Origin: M269 sp964640795
GTDB taxonomy: Bacteria; Pseudomonadota; Gammaproteobacteria; Enterobacterales; Alteromonadaceae
Reading direction: 5' to 3'
Assembly (NCBI GenBank): GCA_964640795.1
Contig: CAZXIN010000005.1
Location: 62,001-126,000 of the forward strand
Length of the DNA stretch: 64,000 nucleotides
The stretch's first letter is position 1, and each line of letters opens with the position of its first letter. Below are positions 54,200 to 63,623 of the stretch, piece by piece. Both the position numbers and the translations under genes were made by a program. The notes beneath the pieces were generated by a model. That model saw only the letters and a program-made list of their open reading frames with translations. It was not told where the DNA came from and ran no database searches.

Positions 54200-54750
54200 A
54201 GGCTGCGCCCATGAATAACACTAAGTGCCGCACGGCTTTGCAACAACAAGTCACATATTTCCCTTACAGCCCCTGCTCCTCCGGTGTTGCTCGTCACATA
54301 GTCTGCTTTTTGTTTCACTAAAGGGTGGCCATTTTCAACACTGAAAGCCAAAGCACTGCAACTAAACATCCCTAGGTCAGGCATGTCATCCCCAACCGAG
54401 GCAACAGCATCCTCTTCCAAACACAAGGATTGCATTAACTCAGTCAACGCAGTTTGTTTGTCTTCACAGCCTTGGACGATATGTTCTACACCTAATGACG
54501 ACATTCGTTGTTGGACAATATTCGATTCACGCCCGGTAATGACAGCGACTTTAATGCCGACTTTCTGAATTGCCTTAACGCCGTAACCATCGAGCGCATG
54601 AAAAGCTTTGAACTCTTCACCTTGGTTGCCCATAATAATTTGGCCATCGGAAAATACACCATCCACATCACAAGCAAGTAATTTGATGTCCTGTAACTTA
54701 CCAAAGAAACCTTCAGATACACTACCGTATAGTGTTTCAACACGCGCCAT
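54196..54750 (-). CDS. kdsC: 3-deoxy-D-manno-octulosonate 8-phosphate phosphatase
   Basis: A 184-residue HAD phosphatase with the nucleophile motif ACDVDGVFSDG and the metal-site motif GDDMPDLGMF. It removes phosphate from KDO-8-P in lipopolysaccharide core synthesis. It overlaps kdsD by one base (TAATG) and lptC by four, so translation is coupled through this part of the operon. Confidence 0.95.
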   Translation of the reverse strand: MARVETLYGSVSEGFFGKLQDIKLLACDVDGVFSDGQIIMGNQGEEFKAFHALDGYGVKAIQKVGIKVAVITGRESNIVQQRMSSLGVEHIVQGCEDKQTALTELMQSLCLEEDAVASVGDDMPDLGMFSCSALAFSVENGHPLVKQKADYVTSNTGGAGAVREICDLLLQSRAALSVIHGRSL

Positions 54751-55736
54751 TAGACAATTCCAGCCCTTAAAAAGTCTTGAATATTGACCGCACCTATTGG
54801 CTGATTTTCGTCATCTATCACAATCAATCCTGATATTTGGTGCTTTTCCATCACTGATAAAGCCTCTGCTGCTAATGTTGTTTCTGTTGTTGTTTTACCA
54901 TGGCGCGTCATCACGTCTTTTATTGGCGTTGAATGTACATCAACTTCAGCATCAATCAAGCGTCGTAAATCACCATCAGTGAATATTCCGGCAAGCTTAC
55001 CAGTATCTTCAACAATGGCCACCATACCAAGTTTTTTACGTGAGACTTCAAGTAACGCTTGGCTCACTGTATCCTGCTCATGTGCAAGAGGTAAAGCATC
55101 ACCACTGTGCATAATATCTCGTATCATGAGTAACAACTTTTTCCCTAACGCACCAGCAGGGTGTGACAATGCAAAGTCGTCTGACGTGAACCCTTTCGCG
55201 TCTAATAATGCAACAGCCAAGGCATCACCCATCACTAACGTTGCAGTCGTGCTAGACGTCGGAGCTAAACCTAAAGAGCATGCCTCTTCATTCACTTTAA
55301 TACACAAATGAACCGTGGCGTGTTGCCCCAATTCTGAGTTCGGATTACCTGACATGGCAATAATAGGCGCAGCCATACGTTTAATAGCCGGGAGTAAATT
55401 AAGTAGCTCTGATGTTTCACCTGAGTTTGAAATAGCCAAAACAACATCATTTTTAGTCAACATCCCCAAGTCGCCATGACTTGCTTCACCAGGATGCATG
55501 AAAAAAGCTGACGTCCCAGTACTGGCTAGGGTTGCGGCTATTTTACGTCCAACATGACCAGACTTGCCCATGCCACAAACGATGACTTTACCCGTGCACT
55601 GCATCATGAGCTCACACGCCTGTCTAAAGTTATCGTCTAAGTATTGGTACAAGCCTTCAATAGCACGAGACTCGATCTCGATAACTCGTTTAGCCGATTG
55701 TATGAAATCAAAATGGGTTGTCATGACGCTATACAC
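54750..55736 (-). CDS. kdsD: Arabinose-5-phosphate isomerase
   Basis: A 328-residue protein with an N-terminal SIS domain (GMGKSGHVGRKIAATLASTGT, shown as GMGKSGHVGRK) and two C-terminal CBS domains (about 205-328). It converts ribulose-5-phosphate to arabinose-5-phosphate for KDO synthesis. The start at 55736 is a GTG that overlaps yrbG by eight bases; an ATG four codons later (55724) is also possible. Length equals that of E. coli KdsD. Confidence 0.95.
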   Translation of the reverse strand: MYSVMTTHFDFIQSAKRVIEIESRAIEGLYQYLDDNFRQACELMMQCTGKVIVCGMGKSGHVGRKIAATLASTGTSAFFMHPGEASHGDLGMLTKNDVVLAISNSGETSELLNLLPAIKRMAAPIIAMSGNPNSELGQHATVHLCIKVNEEACSLGLAPTSSTTATLVMGDALAVALLDAKGFTSDDFALSHPAGALGKKLLLMIRDIMHSGDALPLAHEQDTVSQALLEVSRKKLGMVAIVEDTGKLAGIFTDGDLRRLIDAEVDVHSTPIKDVMTRHGKTTTETTLAAEALSVMEKHQISGLIVIDDENQPIGAVNIQDFLRAGIV

Positions 55737-56691
55737 TTAATACGAGGAAAACTTGATATGCCACAAAACTTAGCAGTAAGACGCCACCTTTCCAGCGGCC
55801 AATCTGCCTATTGCCACGCATATTGAAGCTAAATACCAATAAGAGTGCTGTTAGGGCAAACATGATATAGATATCTCGGTGCGCTGCATCTGTATCAATA
55901 ACGCCTGGAGCAATTAATCCTGGCATAGCCAATACCGCTAATATATTAAAAATATTGGAACCAATGATATTACCAAGCGCCAAATCATCTTCACCTTTCA
56001 TAACGCCCGCAATGCTGGCAGCCAACTCAGGTAAACTTGTACCAATAGCAATAATGGTTAGTCCTATTATCAAATCACTCATACCAAACGCTTTAGCAAT
56101 AGAAACTGCTGAGTCCACCATAAAATGGGCACTCAATGGTAATAAACTAATACCGATGACGACCCAAAATACAGCAACGGAGTATTTCACATCACTTGGG
56201 ATTTCATCTTCAGTCTCTGCTTGGAGGGGATCGTCCGACTCTACGTTCCAAGACATCCAACTCAACGCTCCAATAACCAAGAAGAACAGCACGATAAGAA
56301 CAATGCCTTCGTTCATACTCAGAATCTCGTCAGACAAGAAATACAACGCTAGCCCTGAGACAATGAGTACAATAGGCATCTCCCTTCTTACTGTCGTTGA
56401 GGAAACCAGTAGAGGTTTAAATAAGGCGGTAATACCTAACACAAGAGCGATATTGGTGATATTTGAACCTATAGCATTACCTATTGCTGTATTAGGGTTA
56501 CCTGCCAATGACGCCGTAGCAGACACAACAATCTCAGGAGCAGAAGAACCCATAGCAACTATTGTTAAGCCAATAACCATGGGAGATACACCCAAGTTTT
56601 TTGCTAATGCTGATGAACCATAGACGAATCTGTCGGCACTCCAACTCAATACGGCAAGACCAACAATAAAAATTACAACGTCAACGACCAT
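55729..56691 (-). CDS. yrbG: Calcium/sodium antiporter, YrbG family
   Basis: A 320-residue cation exchanger of the CaCA superfamily with ten hydrophobic helices. The duplicated alpha-repeats are visible as MGSSAPEIVVSATAS and IGTSLPELAASIAG, each followed by GNxxGSN motifs (AIGNAIGSNITN, ALGNIIGSNIFN). An acidic cytosolic loop lies near 150-170. It is the first gene of the kds-lpt-rpoN operon and divergent from mlaF. Confidence 0.93.
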   Translation of the reverse strand: MVVDVVIFIVGLAVLSWSADRFVYGSSALAKNLGVSPMVIGLTIVAMGSSAPEIVVSATASLAGNPNTAIGNAIGSNITNIALVLGITALFKPLLVSSTTVRREMPIVLIVSGLALYFLSDEILSMNEGIVLIVLFFLVIGALSWMSWNVESDDPLQAETEDEIPSDVKYSVAVFWVVIGISLLPLSAHFMVDSAVSIAKAFGMSDLIIGLTIIAIGTSLPELAASIAGVMKGEDDLALGNIIGSNIFNILAVLAMPGLIAPGVIDTDAAHRDIYIMFALTALLLVFSFNMRGNRQIGRWKGGVLLLSFVAYQVFLVLSV

Positions 56692-57221
56692 TACTTCATA
56701 GAACTCGCTTTAACACAATCTTGTTATTCTCTCAAAATAGAGAGGCTTTGCCTATGGACATCCTCGAAGAAAGGCATAAAAACCATGACCTCTTCCTTAT
56801 TTCAAACTTGCCTTGGCTGCTTTAGCAACAAAATAACGTCTATTAACTATTAAAAAAATAAAAAAATGCACTTACTTTTCAACCGAGAACTACATTATAA
56901 TAGGGGAGTAAAAGGGATATACACCGCGCCATTATTCAAAACATTCAAGTTATGCAACTAAAAACTCTAAAGTCGGTCTATTTGGTGACAGGCTAGAGAA
57001 TCATTTGCGTCAATAATAAAAATAGCAGCTTAAAAACTATCTATTGAGCGTTTGTGTAACAAGTGATTAATACATAGTGTGAAAGAAACTGAGTGAGCGT
57101 TAATCTTTTTTCCATACATGTGCGTACACTTTGTTACTTTTTATGTGAATCATTCTTGATAAAACTTAAGTAAAATTACTACCTGAGACATATCTTTTTG
57201 CATCAGGACACGGAGTCGTAG
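56692..57221. other. Divergent intergenic region yrbG/mlaF, 530 bases
   Basis: It must hold the promoters of the long kds-lpt-rpoN operon and of the mla operon. I see an AT-rich centre (about 56840-56900) and a GGC-AAA-GCC small hairpin near 56745, but no confident -35/-10 pair and no open frame with a known family. Confidence 0.5.
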
Positions 57222-58028
57222 TTGAACGATTTAGTCACAATTAACAATTTATATTTTAGCCGTGGCGATAGGACTATTTACGAAGATATTTCTCTTCAAA
57301 TTCCTAAAGGCAAAACTGTGGCTATTATGGGCCCAAGCGGTATTGGCAAAACAACACTGTTGAGGCTAATCGGTGGGCAAATAAAACCAGACTCTGGCGA
57401 CATCCTATTTAAAGGCGAATCTATTCCAAGTATGAATCGTCAAAAGCTCTATAAAGCGCGACGACAAATGAGTATGTTGTTTCAAAGTGGCGCGTTGTTT
57501 ACCGACATGACTGTATTTGACAATGTTGCTTTTCCATTGAGAGAGCATACCGACTTGTCAGAGTCGTTGATTAGGCTCATGGTATTAATGAAGCTGCAAT
57601 CTGTAGGTTTACGGGGCGCATCTGATTTAATGCCAAACGAACTTTCTGGCGGCATGGCAAGAAGAGCGGCGTTAGCCAGAGCAATCGCCTTAGATCCTGA
57701 ACTCATACTTTATGACGAGCCGTTTGCTGGGCAAGATCCGATATCTATGGGTGTCTTGGTTAAACTTATCAAAGAATTAAATGACGCACTTAATCTCACT
57801 AGCGTAGTAGTGACGCACGACGTGACTGAAGTGATGTCTATTGCTGACTATGTTTATATCCTCGCTGATAAACACATTATTGGTTCGGGTACACCCACAG
57901 AAATTCGCCAAAGTGAATCAACTTTAGTACAACAATTTTTGCAAGGGAACGCGGATGGCCCAGTACCTTTCCACTACCCTGCTGAAGATATTAAACAAGA
58001 CTTGCTCCTGAGTGGTGGTTCGAAATGA
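57222..58028 (+). CDS. mlaF: Phospholipid transport ABC ATPase
   Basis: A 268-residue ABC ATPase with Walker A GPSGIGKTT, signature ELSGGMARR and Walker B LILYDEPFAGQDP. MlaF drives phospholipid traffic between inner and outer membranes with MlaEDB. The start is a TTG at 57222 with GGAG seven bases upstream. It overlaps mlaE by four bases. Confidence 0.95.
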   Translation: MNDLVTINNLYFSRGDRTIYEDISLQIPKGKTVAIMGPSGIGKTTLLRLIGGQIKPDSGDILFKGESIPSMNRQKLYKARRQMSMLFQSGALFTDMTVFDNVAFPLREHTDLSESLIRLMVLMKLQSVGLRGASDLMPNELSGGMARRAALARAIALDPELILYDEPFAGQDPISMGVLVKLIKELNDALNLTSVVVTHDVTEVMSIADYVYILADKHIIGSGTPTEIRQSESTLVQQFLQGNADGPVPFHYPAEDIKQDLLLSGGSK

Positions 58029-58804
58029 ATAGCTTAATCGCACTCGGCGCATCAACATTGGATAAACTCGCAGCTTTAGGACGTGCAGCCGCTATTTTAT
58101 ATGGTGCAATCATTGCTAGGCCTACACCAATAAAAAGCTTCCCATTAACACTGAAACAAGTCCATGTAGTCGGGGTTCAATCGTTACTCATTATTGTTGT
58201 GTCAGGTTTATTCATTGGTATGGTCATGGCACTTCAGGCGTATACCGTACTAGTGAGTTATGGTGCTGAAGACAGTTTAGGCCCGATGGTTGCTTTGTCG
58301 CTGTTAAGAGAGTTAGGGCCTGTTGTCACAGCACTCTTATTTGCTGGTCGTGCGGGGTCGGCTTTAACAGCTGAAATAGGCCTAATGAAAGCAACGGAGC
58401 AACTTAGTAGCTTGGAAATGATGGCGATTGACCCATTACGGCGTGTCATTGCTCCGCGTTTTTGGGCTGGCGTCATTTCAATGCCACTCTTAGCTATCAT
58501 ATTCAGCACTGTAGGCATTATGGGAGGTCATATTGTTGGCGTTGATTGGCTTGGTGTTGATTCGGGCAGCTACTGGTCAATTATGCAAGCAACCGTTGAA
58601 TTCGATAAAGATATTGTTAACGGTATTATCAAAAGTGTTGTTTTTGCCATTGTTGTAACCTGGATTGCTGTCTTTAGAGGTTACGACGCTGTGCCAACGT
58701 CCGAAGGCATTAGCCATGCCACGACCAAAACGGTGGTGCATTCGTCACTGGCAGTACTCGGCTTAGATTTTGTGCTCACAGCACTCATGTTTGGAACGTA
58801 TTAG
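58025..58804 (+). CDS. mlaE: Phospholipid transport permease
   Basis: A 259-residue permease of the MlaE family with five to six hydrophobic helices. The conserved segments are LRELGPVVTALLFAGRAGSA and AEIGLMKATEQL (motif EQL). It forms the membrane channel of the MlaFEDB complex. It is coupled to mlaF by a four-base overlap and followed by mlaD after 12 bases. Confidence 0.95.
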   Translation: MNSLIALGASTLDKLAALGRAAAILYGAIIARPTPIKSFPLTLKQVHVVGVQSLLIIVVSGLFIGMVMALQAYTVLVSYGAEDSLGPMVALSLLRELGPVVTALLFAGRAGSALTAEIGLMKATEQLSSLEMMAIDPLRRVIAPRFWAGVISMPLLAIIFSTVGIMGGHIVGVDWLGVDSGSYWSIMQATVEFDKDIVNGIIKSVVFAIVVTWIAVFRGYDAVPTSEGISHATTKTVVHSSLAVLGLDFVLTALMFGTY

Positions 58805-58816
58805 GAGAGCTATAGA

Positions 58817-59287
58817 GTGAATAGCAAGAAAACAGAATTATTTGTCGGATTATTTGTCGCCTTAGCGATAGCATCATTCCTTGTATTGGCATTGAAAGTT
58901 GCAGACAAAGGGATATCAGGGAATGGTGAAACCTATAACTTGTTAGCTAAGTTTGACAATATTGGTGGGCTAAAAGTGCGCTCGGCAATTAAAGTCGGTG
59001 GTGTCACTGTTGGTCGTATTACCAATATTACGCTAGATGCGGACGAATTTACTCCAGTCGTTACGCTCACTATCGCCAAAGAATACGATAGTTTTCCAGA
59101 AACCAGCTCAGTTTCTATTCTAACTTCAGGCCTACTCGGTGAGCAGTATGTTGGTCTACAACCTGGATTTAGCTTCGATGATGAAAGTGGCATTTTGAAA
59201 GATGGCGATTATATTGAAGATACGAAATCAGCGTTGGTGTTAGAGGACCTCATTGGGCAATTTTTATTTAGTCAAGGTGAAGATTAA
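58817..59287 (+). CDS. mlaD: Phospholipid-binding MCE-domain protein
   Basis: A 156-residue protein with one N-terminal membrane helix (about 8-28). Its MCE domain (about 40-120) shows VRSAIKVGGVTVGRI and LLGEQYVGLQPG. MlaD forms a hexameric ring that passes phospholipid between MlaE and MlaC. The start is a GTG after a GGAGAG site. It overlaps mlaC by one base. Confidence 0.95.
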   Translation: MNSKKTELFVGLFVALAIASFLVLALKVADKGISGNGETYNLLAKFDNIGGLKVRSAIKVGGVTVGRITNITLDADEFTPVVTLTIAKEYDSFPETSSVSILTSGLLGEQYVGLQPGFSFDDESGILKDGDYIEDTKSALVLEDLIGQFLFSQGED

Positions 59288-59967
59288 TGTTTTCAATAGA
59301 TATTTCAAAGTGGCTAGGATTAACCACGCTTAAGACTGCTTTATTCAGCTCGTTATTAGTTGCAAGTTTGTCACTGCCATTCAGTGCAAAGGCAGAGCTA
59401 GTCGAGGTAGAAAACCCTTACGAGTTAGTACATGAAGTCGGGCTTATTACATTTGACCGTATTAAGCGCGAAAGGGAAGAGATTGAGCAAAACCCCGAGC
59501 TTTTACGTGCAGTTATTGAAGAGGAGCTTTTACCTTACATCGATTATAAGTTCTCTGCATTGAAAGTATTAGGTAAGAACTTAAAATCTGTCCCTCGTGA
59601 GAAAGTACCTGAGTTTATTCAAGTATTTAGAGAGTACCTCATTACAACTTATGCACTTGCACTGACTTACTATGATGATCAGGAAGTGCTTTTTGAACCC
59701 GTTAAAGAAGTCACAAACGAGCGCGTGGTGACAGTAAGAGCTGTTATTAAGGATAAAGGTCGACCCGATATCAAGATTGCCTTTAAAGTCAGGAAGAACA
59801 AAAAAACGAACAAGTGGAAAGCATACGACATGGTTGCTGAAGGCATCAGTCTACTTTCTAGCAAGCAAAGTGAGTTGGAGTCTGTTATTCGACGAGAAGG
59901 TATTGATAAGGTCATTGAGTTGTTGAAAGAAAAGAATGAACAACCTATTACACTAGAACAAGCTTAA
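59287..59967 (+). CDS. mlaC: Periplasmic phospholipid shuttle
   Basis: A 226-residue soluble MlaC-family protein with a signal peptide (about 1-36, cut near AKA). The body is helical and charged with the family stretch FIQVFREYLITTYALALTYY (motif FREYLITTYA). MlaC carries phospholipid across the periplasm between MlaD and MlaA. The start overlaps the mlaD stop. Confidence 0.93.
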   Translation: MFSIDISKWLGLTTLKTALFSSLLVASLSLPFSAKAELVEVENPYELVHEVGLITFDRIKREREEIEQNPELLRAVIEEELLPYIDYKFSALKVLGKNLKSVPREKVPEFIQVFREYLITTYALALTYYDDQEVLFEPVKEVTNERVVTVRAVIKDKGRPDIKIAFKVRKNKKTNKWKAYDMVAEGISLLSSKQSELESVIRREGIDKVIELLKEKNEQPITLEQA

Positions 59968-59970
59968 GTC

Positions 59971-60261
59971 ATGTCTACTATTGATTTAACTCCCGACGGC
60001 AAACTTACTATTGTTGGTAGCCTCAACACTGATTCAGTGATGGGGCTTTGGCCAGATTACCAAAATGAGCTAGCTAAGCTCAGTGAGTTGGAGATCAACC
60101 TTGGTTCTGTAGAACACTTCGACACTGCCGGATTAGCTTGGTTGATTCAATTAAGTGGCGAGTGTGAACAGCAGAATATTCCTTTCTCGCTCATTAATAC
60201 ACCTGCTCAAATAGTTTCGCTTGCCAATCTGAGTCAGGTTAAGACGCTATTGCTGTTATAA
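59971..60261 (+). CDS. mlaB: STAS-domain subunit of the Mla transporter
   Basis: A 96-residue STAS domain protein with DTAGLAWLIQLSGECE near the middle, matching MlaB. In the complex it binds MlaF and is needed for its assembly and activity. It follows mlaC by three bases and completes the mlaFEDCB operon. Confidence 0.9.
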   Translation: MSTIDLTPDGKLTIVGSLNTDSVMGLWPDYQNELAKLSELEINLGSVEHFDTAGLAWLIQLSGECEQQNIPFSLINTPAQIVSLANLSQVKTLLLL

Positions 60262-60339
60262 AAACACAACCTTATACCAAACACTAACTTCGTAGTACTA
60301 TAGTAGCTTGCTACCCTTAATCATTAATCAAAGAACATT

Positions 60340-60606
60340 ATGCAAATAGACGATATCAAAGCACTCTTAAACGATGCACTAGACCTCTCTGAACTACAGG
60401 TAACAGGAGAAGGTTCTCATTTTCAGGTTATTGCGGTCGGTGATATATTTTCAGGCATGAGTCGCGTCAAGAAGCAGCAAGCAGTCTATGCACCTCTGTC
60501 AGATAAAATTGCAGACGGCAGTATGCACGCTGTCACAATTAAGGCTTTTTCGAACGAAGAATGGCAAAAGCAGAAACTCTTTCATTCTGGGGATAATCAA
60601 CTCTAG
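60340..60606 (+). CDS. ibaG: BolA/IbaG-family protein
   Basis: An 88-residue BolA-fold protein with GEGSHFQVIAVGDIFSGMSRVKKQQAVYAPL (motif SGMSRVKKQ) and the late histidine in MHAVTIKAF. These proteins bind monothiol glutaredoxins through a 2Fe-2S cluster. The mlaB-ibaG-murA order is conserved. Its stop overlaps the murA start by one base. Confidence 0.92.
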   Translation: MQIDDIKALLNDALDLSELQVTGEGSHFQVIAVGDIFSGMSRVKKQQAVYAPLSDKIADGSMHAVTIKAFSNEEWQKQKLFHSGDNQL

Positions 60607-61868
60607 TGGATAAATTACTTATTCAAGGAGGCTGCAAACTGGAAGGTGACGTCACTATTTCCGGCGCCAAGAACGCAGCTTTACCCTTATTATTAACTAG
60701 CTTGCTAACAGACAAAGTTTGTTACTTTTCAAACGTACCAGCTTTAAGAGATATTAATACCAGCCTAGCTCTATTAAACCAATTGGGCGCTGTCGCTGAA
60801 CGAGAAGATAATCTACGCATCAAAATTGATCCAAGTCATGTCGATAACCTTGTCGCATCTTATGAATTGGTCAAAACAATGCGAGCTTCTATACTCGTTT
60901 TGGGACCATTATTAGCTAAACATGGTGAAGCAAATGTCTCTTTACCTGGCGGCTGTGCTATTGGTGCTCGTCCCGTTGATTTACATATCAATGGTTTAAA
61001 AAAAATGGGAGCAACCATTAATGTAGACGCAGGTTATATTCAAGCTGAAGTCGAAGGTAGACTGAAAGGCGCAAACATTTTCATGGACACAGTCAGTGTT
61101 GGCGCCACCGAAAACTTGATGATGGCTGCAACTCTAGCTGAAGGTAAAACCGTCCTCGAAAACGCAGCCAGAGAACCTGAAATAGTCGATTTAGCACATT
61201 GCCTGATCAATATGGGAGCCTTTATTGAAGGGGCTGGTACAGATAAAATTACCATTCACGGTGTTGAAAAGCTTTCTGGAGCTAACTATCGTGTCCTTCC
61301 TGACAGAATCGAAACAGGCACATTCTTGGTAGCTGCAGCGATAACAGGCGGCAAAATACGATGCAATAATGCAGCACCAGAAACAATGGAGTCTGTACTC
61401 AGTAAGTTATCAGAAGCTGGTGCACATATTGAAACAGGTGATGATTGGATCGAGCTTGATATGCAAGCATCAAAACTCAAAAGTGTGAGTATCAAAACAG
61501 CACCCCACCCTGGCTTTCCAACCGATATGCAGGCTCAATTCGTTGCGTTAAATGCGATAGCTGAAGGAACGGGTGTCGTCACAGAGACCATCTTCGAGAA
61601 TCGTTTTATGCATGTTCCAGAGCTACATCGCATGGGGGCAAAGATCGAGCTCGAAACTAACAGTGCGGTATGCTGTGGCGCGTCAGATCTTAAAGGCGCT
61701 CAGGTCATGGCAACAGACTTACGTGCATCAGCAAGCTTAGTTATCGCAGGGTTAGTAGCTCAAGGCGAGACAATGGTTGATAGAATCTATCATTTAGATA
61801 GAGGCTACGAAGCGATAGAGACTAAGTTAAATAAATTAGGGGCTTGTATTAAGCGAGTCAACGAATAA
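60606..61868 (+). CDS. murA: UDP-N-acetylglucosamine 1-carboxyvinyltransferase
   Basis: A 420-residue enolpyruvyl transferase with the active-site loop PGGCAIGARPVDLH. Cys117 is the residue attacked by fosfomycin, so the enzyme should be sensitive. It catalyses the first committed step of peptidoglycan synthesis. It starts at a GTG overlapping the ibaG stop. Two inverted-repeat elements lie between it and the convergent degS gene. Confidence 0.96.
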   Translation: MDKLLIQGGCKLEGDVTISGAKNAALPLLLTSLLTDKVCYFSNVPALRDINTSLALLNQLGAVAEREDNLRIKIDPSHVDNLVASYELVKTMRASILVLGPLLAKHGEANVSLPGGCAIGARPVDLHINGLKKMGATINVDAGYIQAEVEGRLKGANIFMDTVSVGATENLMMAATLAEGKTVLENAAREPEIVDLAHCLINMGAFIEGAGTDKITIHGVEKLSGANYRVLPDRIETGTFLVAAAITGGKIRCNNAAPETMESVLSKLSEAGAHIETGDDWIELDMQASKLKSVSIKTAPHPGFPTDMQAQFVALNAIAEGTGVVTETIFENRFMHVPELHRMGAKIELETNSAVCCGASDLKGAQVMATDLRASASLVIAGLVAQGETMVDRIYHLDRGYEAIETKLNKLGACIKRVNE

Positions 61869-61886
61869 GGCAATTAGCGCTCATTC

Positions 61887-62124
61887 AATTAACCTGAACT
61901 CGGGATAAGCGATGCCTGTAATCACTGCTATTTTCGCCCCTGATTGCTTTGTTTATCAGGCGTTTAGAATGACTAAACGACCTGACTCTCGCATTATCAG
62001 GAACAAAAATATCAGCACTTACCCATTAACAGGGTACTTCTCACACTAAAAATTTAATAAACTATTGATATATAAATAGTAATAAATTCTTGTCGACAAC
62101 GCTTATCTCGAGTTCAAGTTAATT
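61887..62124. mobile_element. MITE-like element, second subfamily (238 bp)
   Basis: The ends 61887-61911 and 62100-62124 are inverted repeats matching at 23 of 25 positions. They start with AATTAACCT and reach GATAAGCG inward. They match the ends of the element at 62121-62359 at 17 of 23 positions, so both belong to one wider family. A CGTTTAG / CTAAACG hairpin (7 bases) lies inside. No transposase frame is present. Its right end shares AATT (62121-62124) with the left end of the next element. Confidence 0.75.
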
Positions 62125-62359
62125 AACCTCAGGTTTGTATAAGAGAATCGATAAAAGCTAGCTAAATCAAAACATTGAAGAAGAGACTCTCAATTAAAGA
62201 CACTATTATGTCCTGTCATTTAAGCCAATGTGACTATTTTAAGGATTATCAAGGCAAGGTTGCGCCACTAGAGTCATTCTCTAGCCAGCGAGCTTAACGC
62301 AGAGAAGCCTTAAAATAGGTGCTTTGGATGGTTCGGCTTATACAAACCTGGGGTTAATT
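62121..62359. mobile_element. MITE-like element, copy 2 (239 bp) with near-perfect terminal inverted repeats
   Basis: The ends 62121-62143 and 62337-62359 are inverted repeats matching at 22 of 23 positions. The left end is identical to that of the element at 7272. An internal stem (62234-62247 with 62305-62318) corresponds to the 14-base stem of that copy, and a CTAGAG / CTCTAG hairpin lies inside it. A flanking TA on both sides hints at TA target duplication. The right end overlaps the last codon and stop codon of degS (62354-62359). Confidence 0.82.
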
Positions 62360-63457
62360 AGGCAGGGCAGCTATTTCGATCGGTAAAGTTATCGTTTGTT
62401 CTTGCCCATTAGCGTTCCGTATTACGACAAAATTCATCACCGTTCCTGGTGGTGTTTCAGCAATAAGATCTAGCATTTGAGCTGAGCCTTGAATTTTATC
62501 ACCGTCCAACTCAATGATACGATCACCAATCAGCATACCGCCCAATGCAGCGGCTCCTCGTGGATCGATATCAGTGACAATAATACCAACAACATCATTG
62601 CCACTTCGGTTAATCGCTTCTGCCCCACCAATCCCGATATACCCCCGAGTAATCGTGCCACCCGATATCAACTGATCCATCACGCTTTTAGCTAAATCAT
62701 AGGGCACGGCAAAAAAGACTCCGGCGACATCAACAACGCGATTGTTAGCGTCCAACGACTTAAAGTTAGCGTGATTAATACCAACCAGATTACCATTGCT
62801 ATCAATTAACGCACCACCTGAACTCCCTTCATTCATCACTGCGTCGGTTTGAATAAATTCAGCATATTGACGCAGTCCATTCCCACGACCTTCTCTCTGA
62901 GTGGCGCCTATAATGCCCTGTGTTATGGTTTGACCTAGATTGAGTGGATTACCTATAGCCATGACCAAATCACCCACTCGAGGCTGCATATCATCAATTT
63001 GTGGAATAACTGGCAGATTATCAGCATTGACTTTAAGGACTGCTAAATCTGTATGAAAATCGAACCCTATAAGTTGCGCTTCAAGGTTCCTGCCATCTTG
63101 TAAGCTGACGATTATTTCGTCTGCATTATCAATGACGTGATGCCCTGTGAGTATATGACCTTGTTCGGTCATAATAACCCCAGAGCCTAAACCACGACGT
63201 TCAACACGCTCACGGCGAAATAACGTTGTGCGAGTGCCCGTAGCACGAGTATAGATATTAACAACCGCAGGGCCTGCACGATTAATGGCGTCAGAAAAAC
63301 TGAGGCGTTCTACTGTTTGAGGGGCAGCAGTAAACCAATTGAGTGAAAAGCTTTCACCATATCTAAGCGCTGGCACAAAGGTGAGTAGTACCGCAGACAC
63401 AACGATACCCAACAAAATTGAGCGGACAATAAAAGCCAGAGAATTATTTGATTTCAC
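62354..63457 (-). CDS. degS: Site-1 periplasmic serine protease DegS
   Basis: A 367-residue membrane-anchored HtrA protease. It has an N-terminal helix (about 8-28), a trypsin-like domain with His (TGHHVIDNADE), Asp (FHTDLAVLKV) and Ser (NEGSSGGALID), and a single PDZ domain (about 275-355). DegS cuts RseA when it senses misfolded porins and so starts the sigma-E response. One PDZ and the membrane anchor separate it from DegQ. It follows degQ, as in E. coli. Its final codon and stop lie inside the terminal repeat of the adjoining element. Confidence 0.93.
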   Translation of the reverse strand: MKSNNSLAFIVRSILLGIVVSAVLLTFVPALRYGESFSLNWFTAAPQTVERLSFSDAINRAGPAVVNIYTRATGTRTTLFRRERVERRGLGSGVIMTEQGHILTGHHVIDNADEIIVSLQDGRNLEAQLIGFDFHTDLAVLKVNADNLPVIPQIDDMQPRVGDLVMAIGNPLNLGQTITQGIIGATQREGRGNGLRQYAEFIQTDAVMNEGSSGGALIDSNGNLVGINHANFKSLDANNRVVDVAGVFFAVPYDLAKSVMDQLISGGTITRGYIGIGGAEAINRSGNDVVGIIVTDIDPRGAAALGGMLIGDRIIELDGDKIQGSAQMLDLIAETPPGTVMNFVVIRNANGQEQTITLPIEIAALPN

Positions 63458-63575
63458 TTAGAACGTTATGCTTCCACAATAAGGCAATATAGAACGACTT
63501 AAAAAACAAGCAACTATACATATTCTTTATACCAATAGAGGATATTAGCATATCACTAGAATGTAACTCTAACAA

Positions 63576-63601
63576 AAAGAGCCGCAATATTGCGGCTCTT
63601 T
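63576..63601 (-). terminator. Rho-independent terminator after degQ
   Basis: A palindrome with the core AGAGCCGC / GCGGCTCT and flanking A and T runs lies 23-48 bases after the degQ stop codon on the minus strand. It implies that degS has its own promoter in 63458-63575. Confidence 0.88.
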
Positions 63602-63623
63602 CTCTTTAGGCAAGTTGTTAAGA

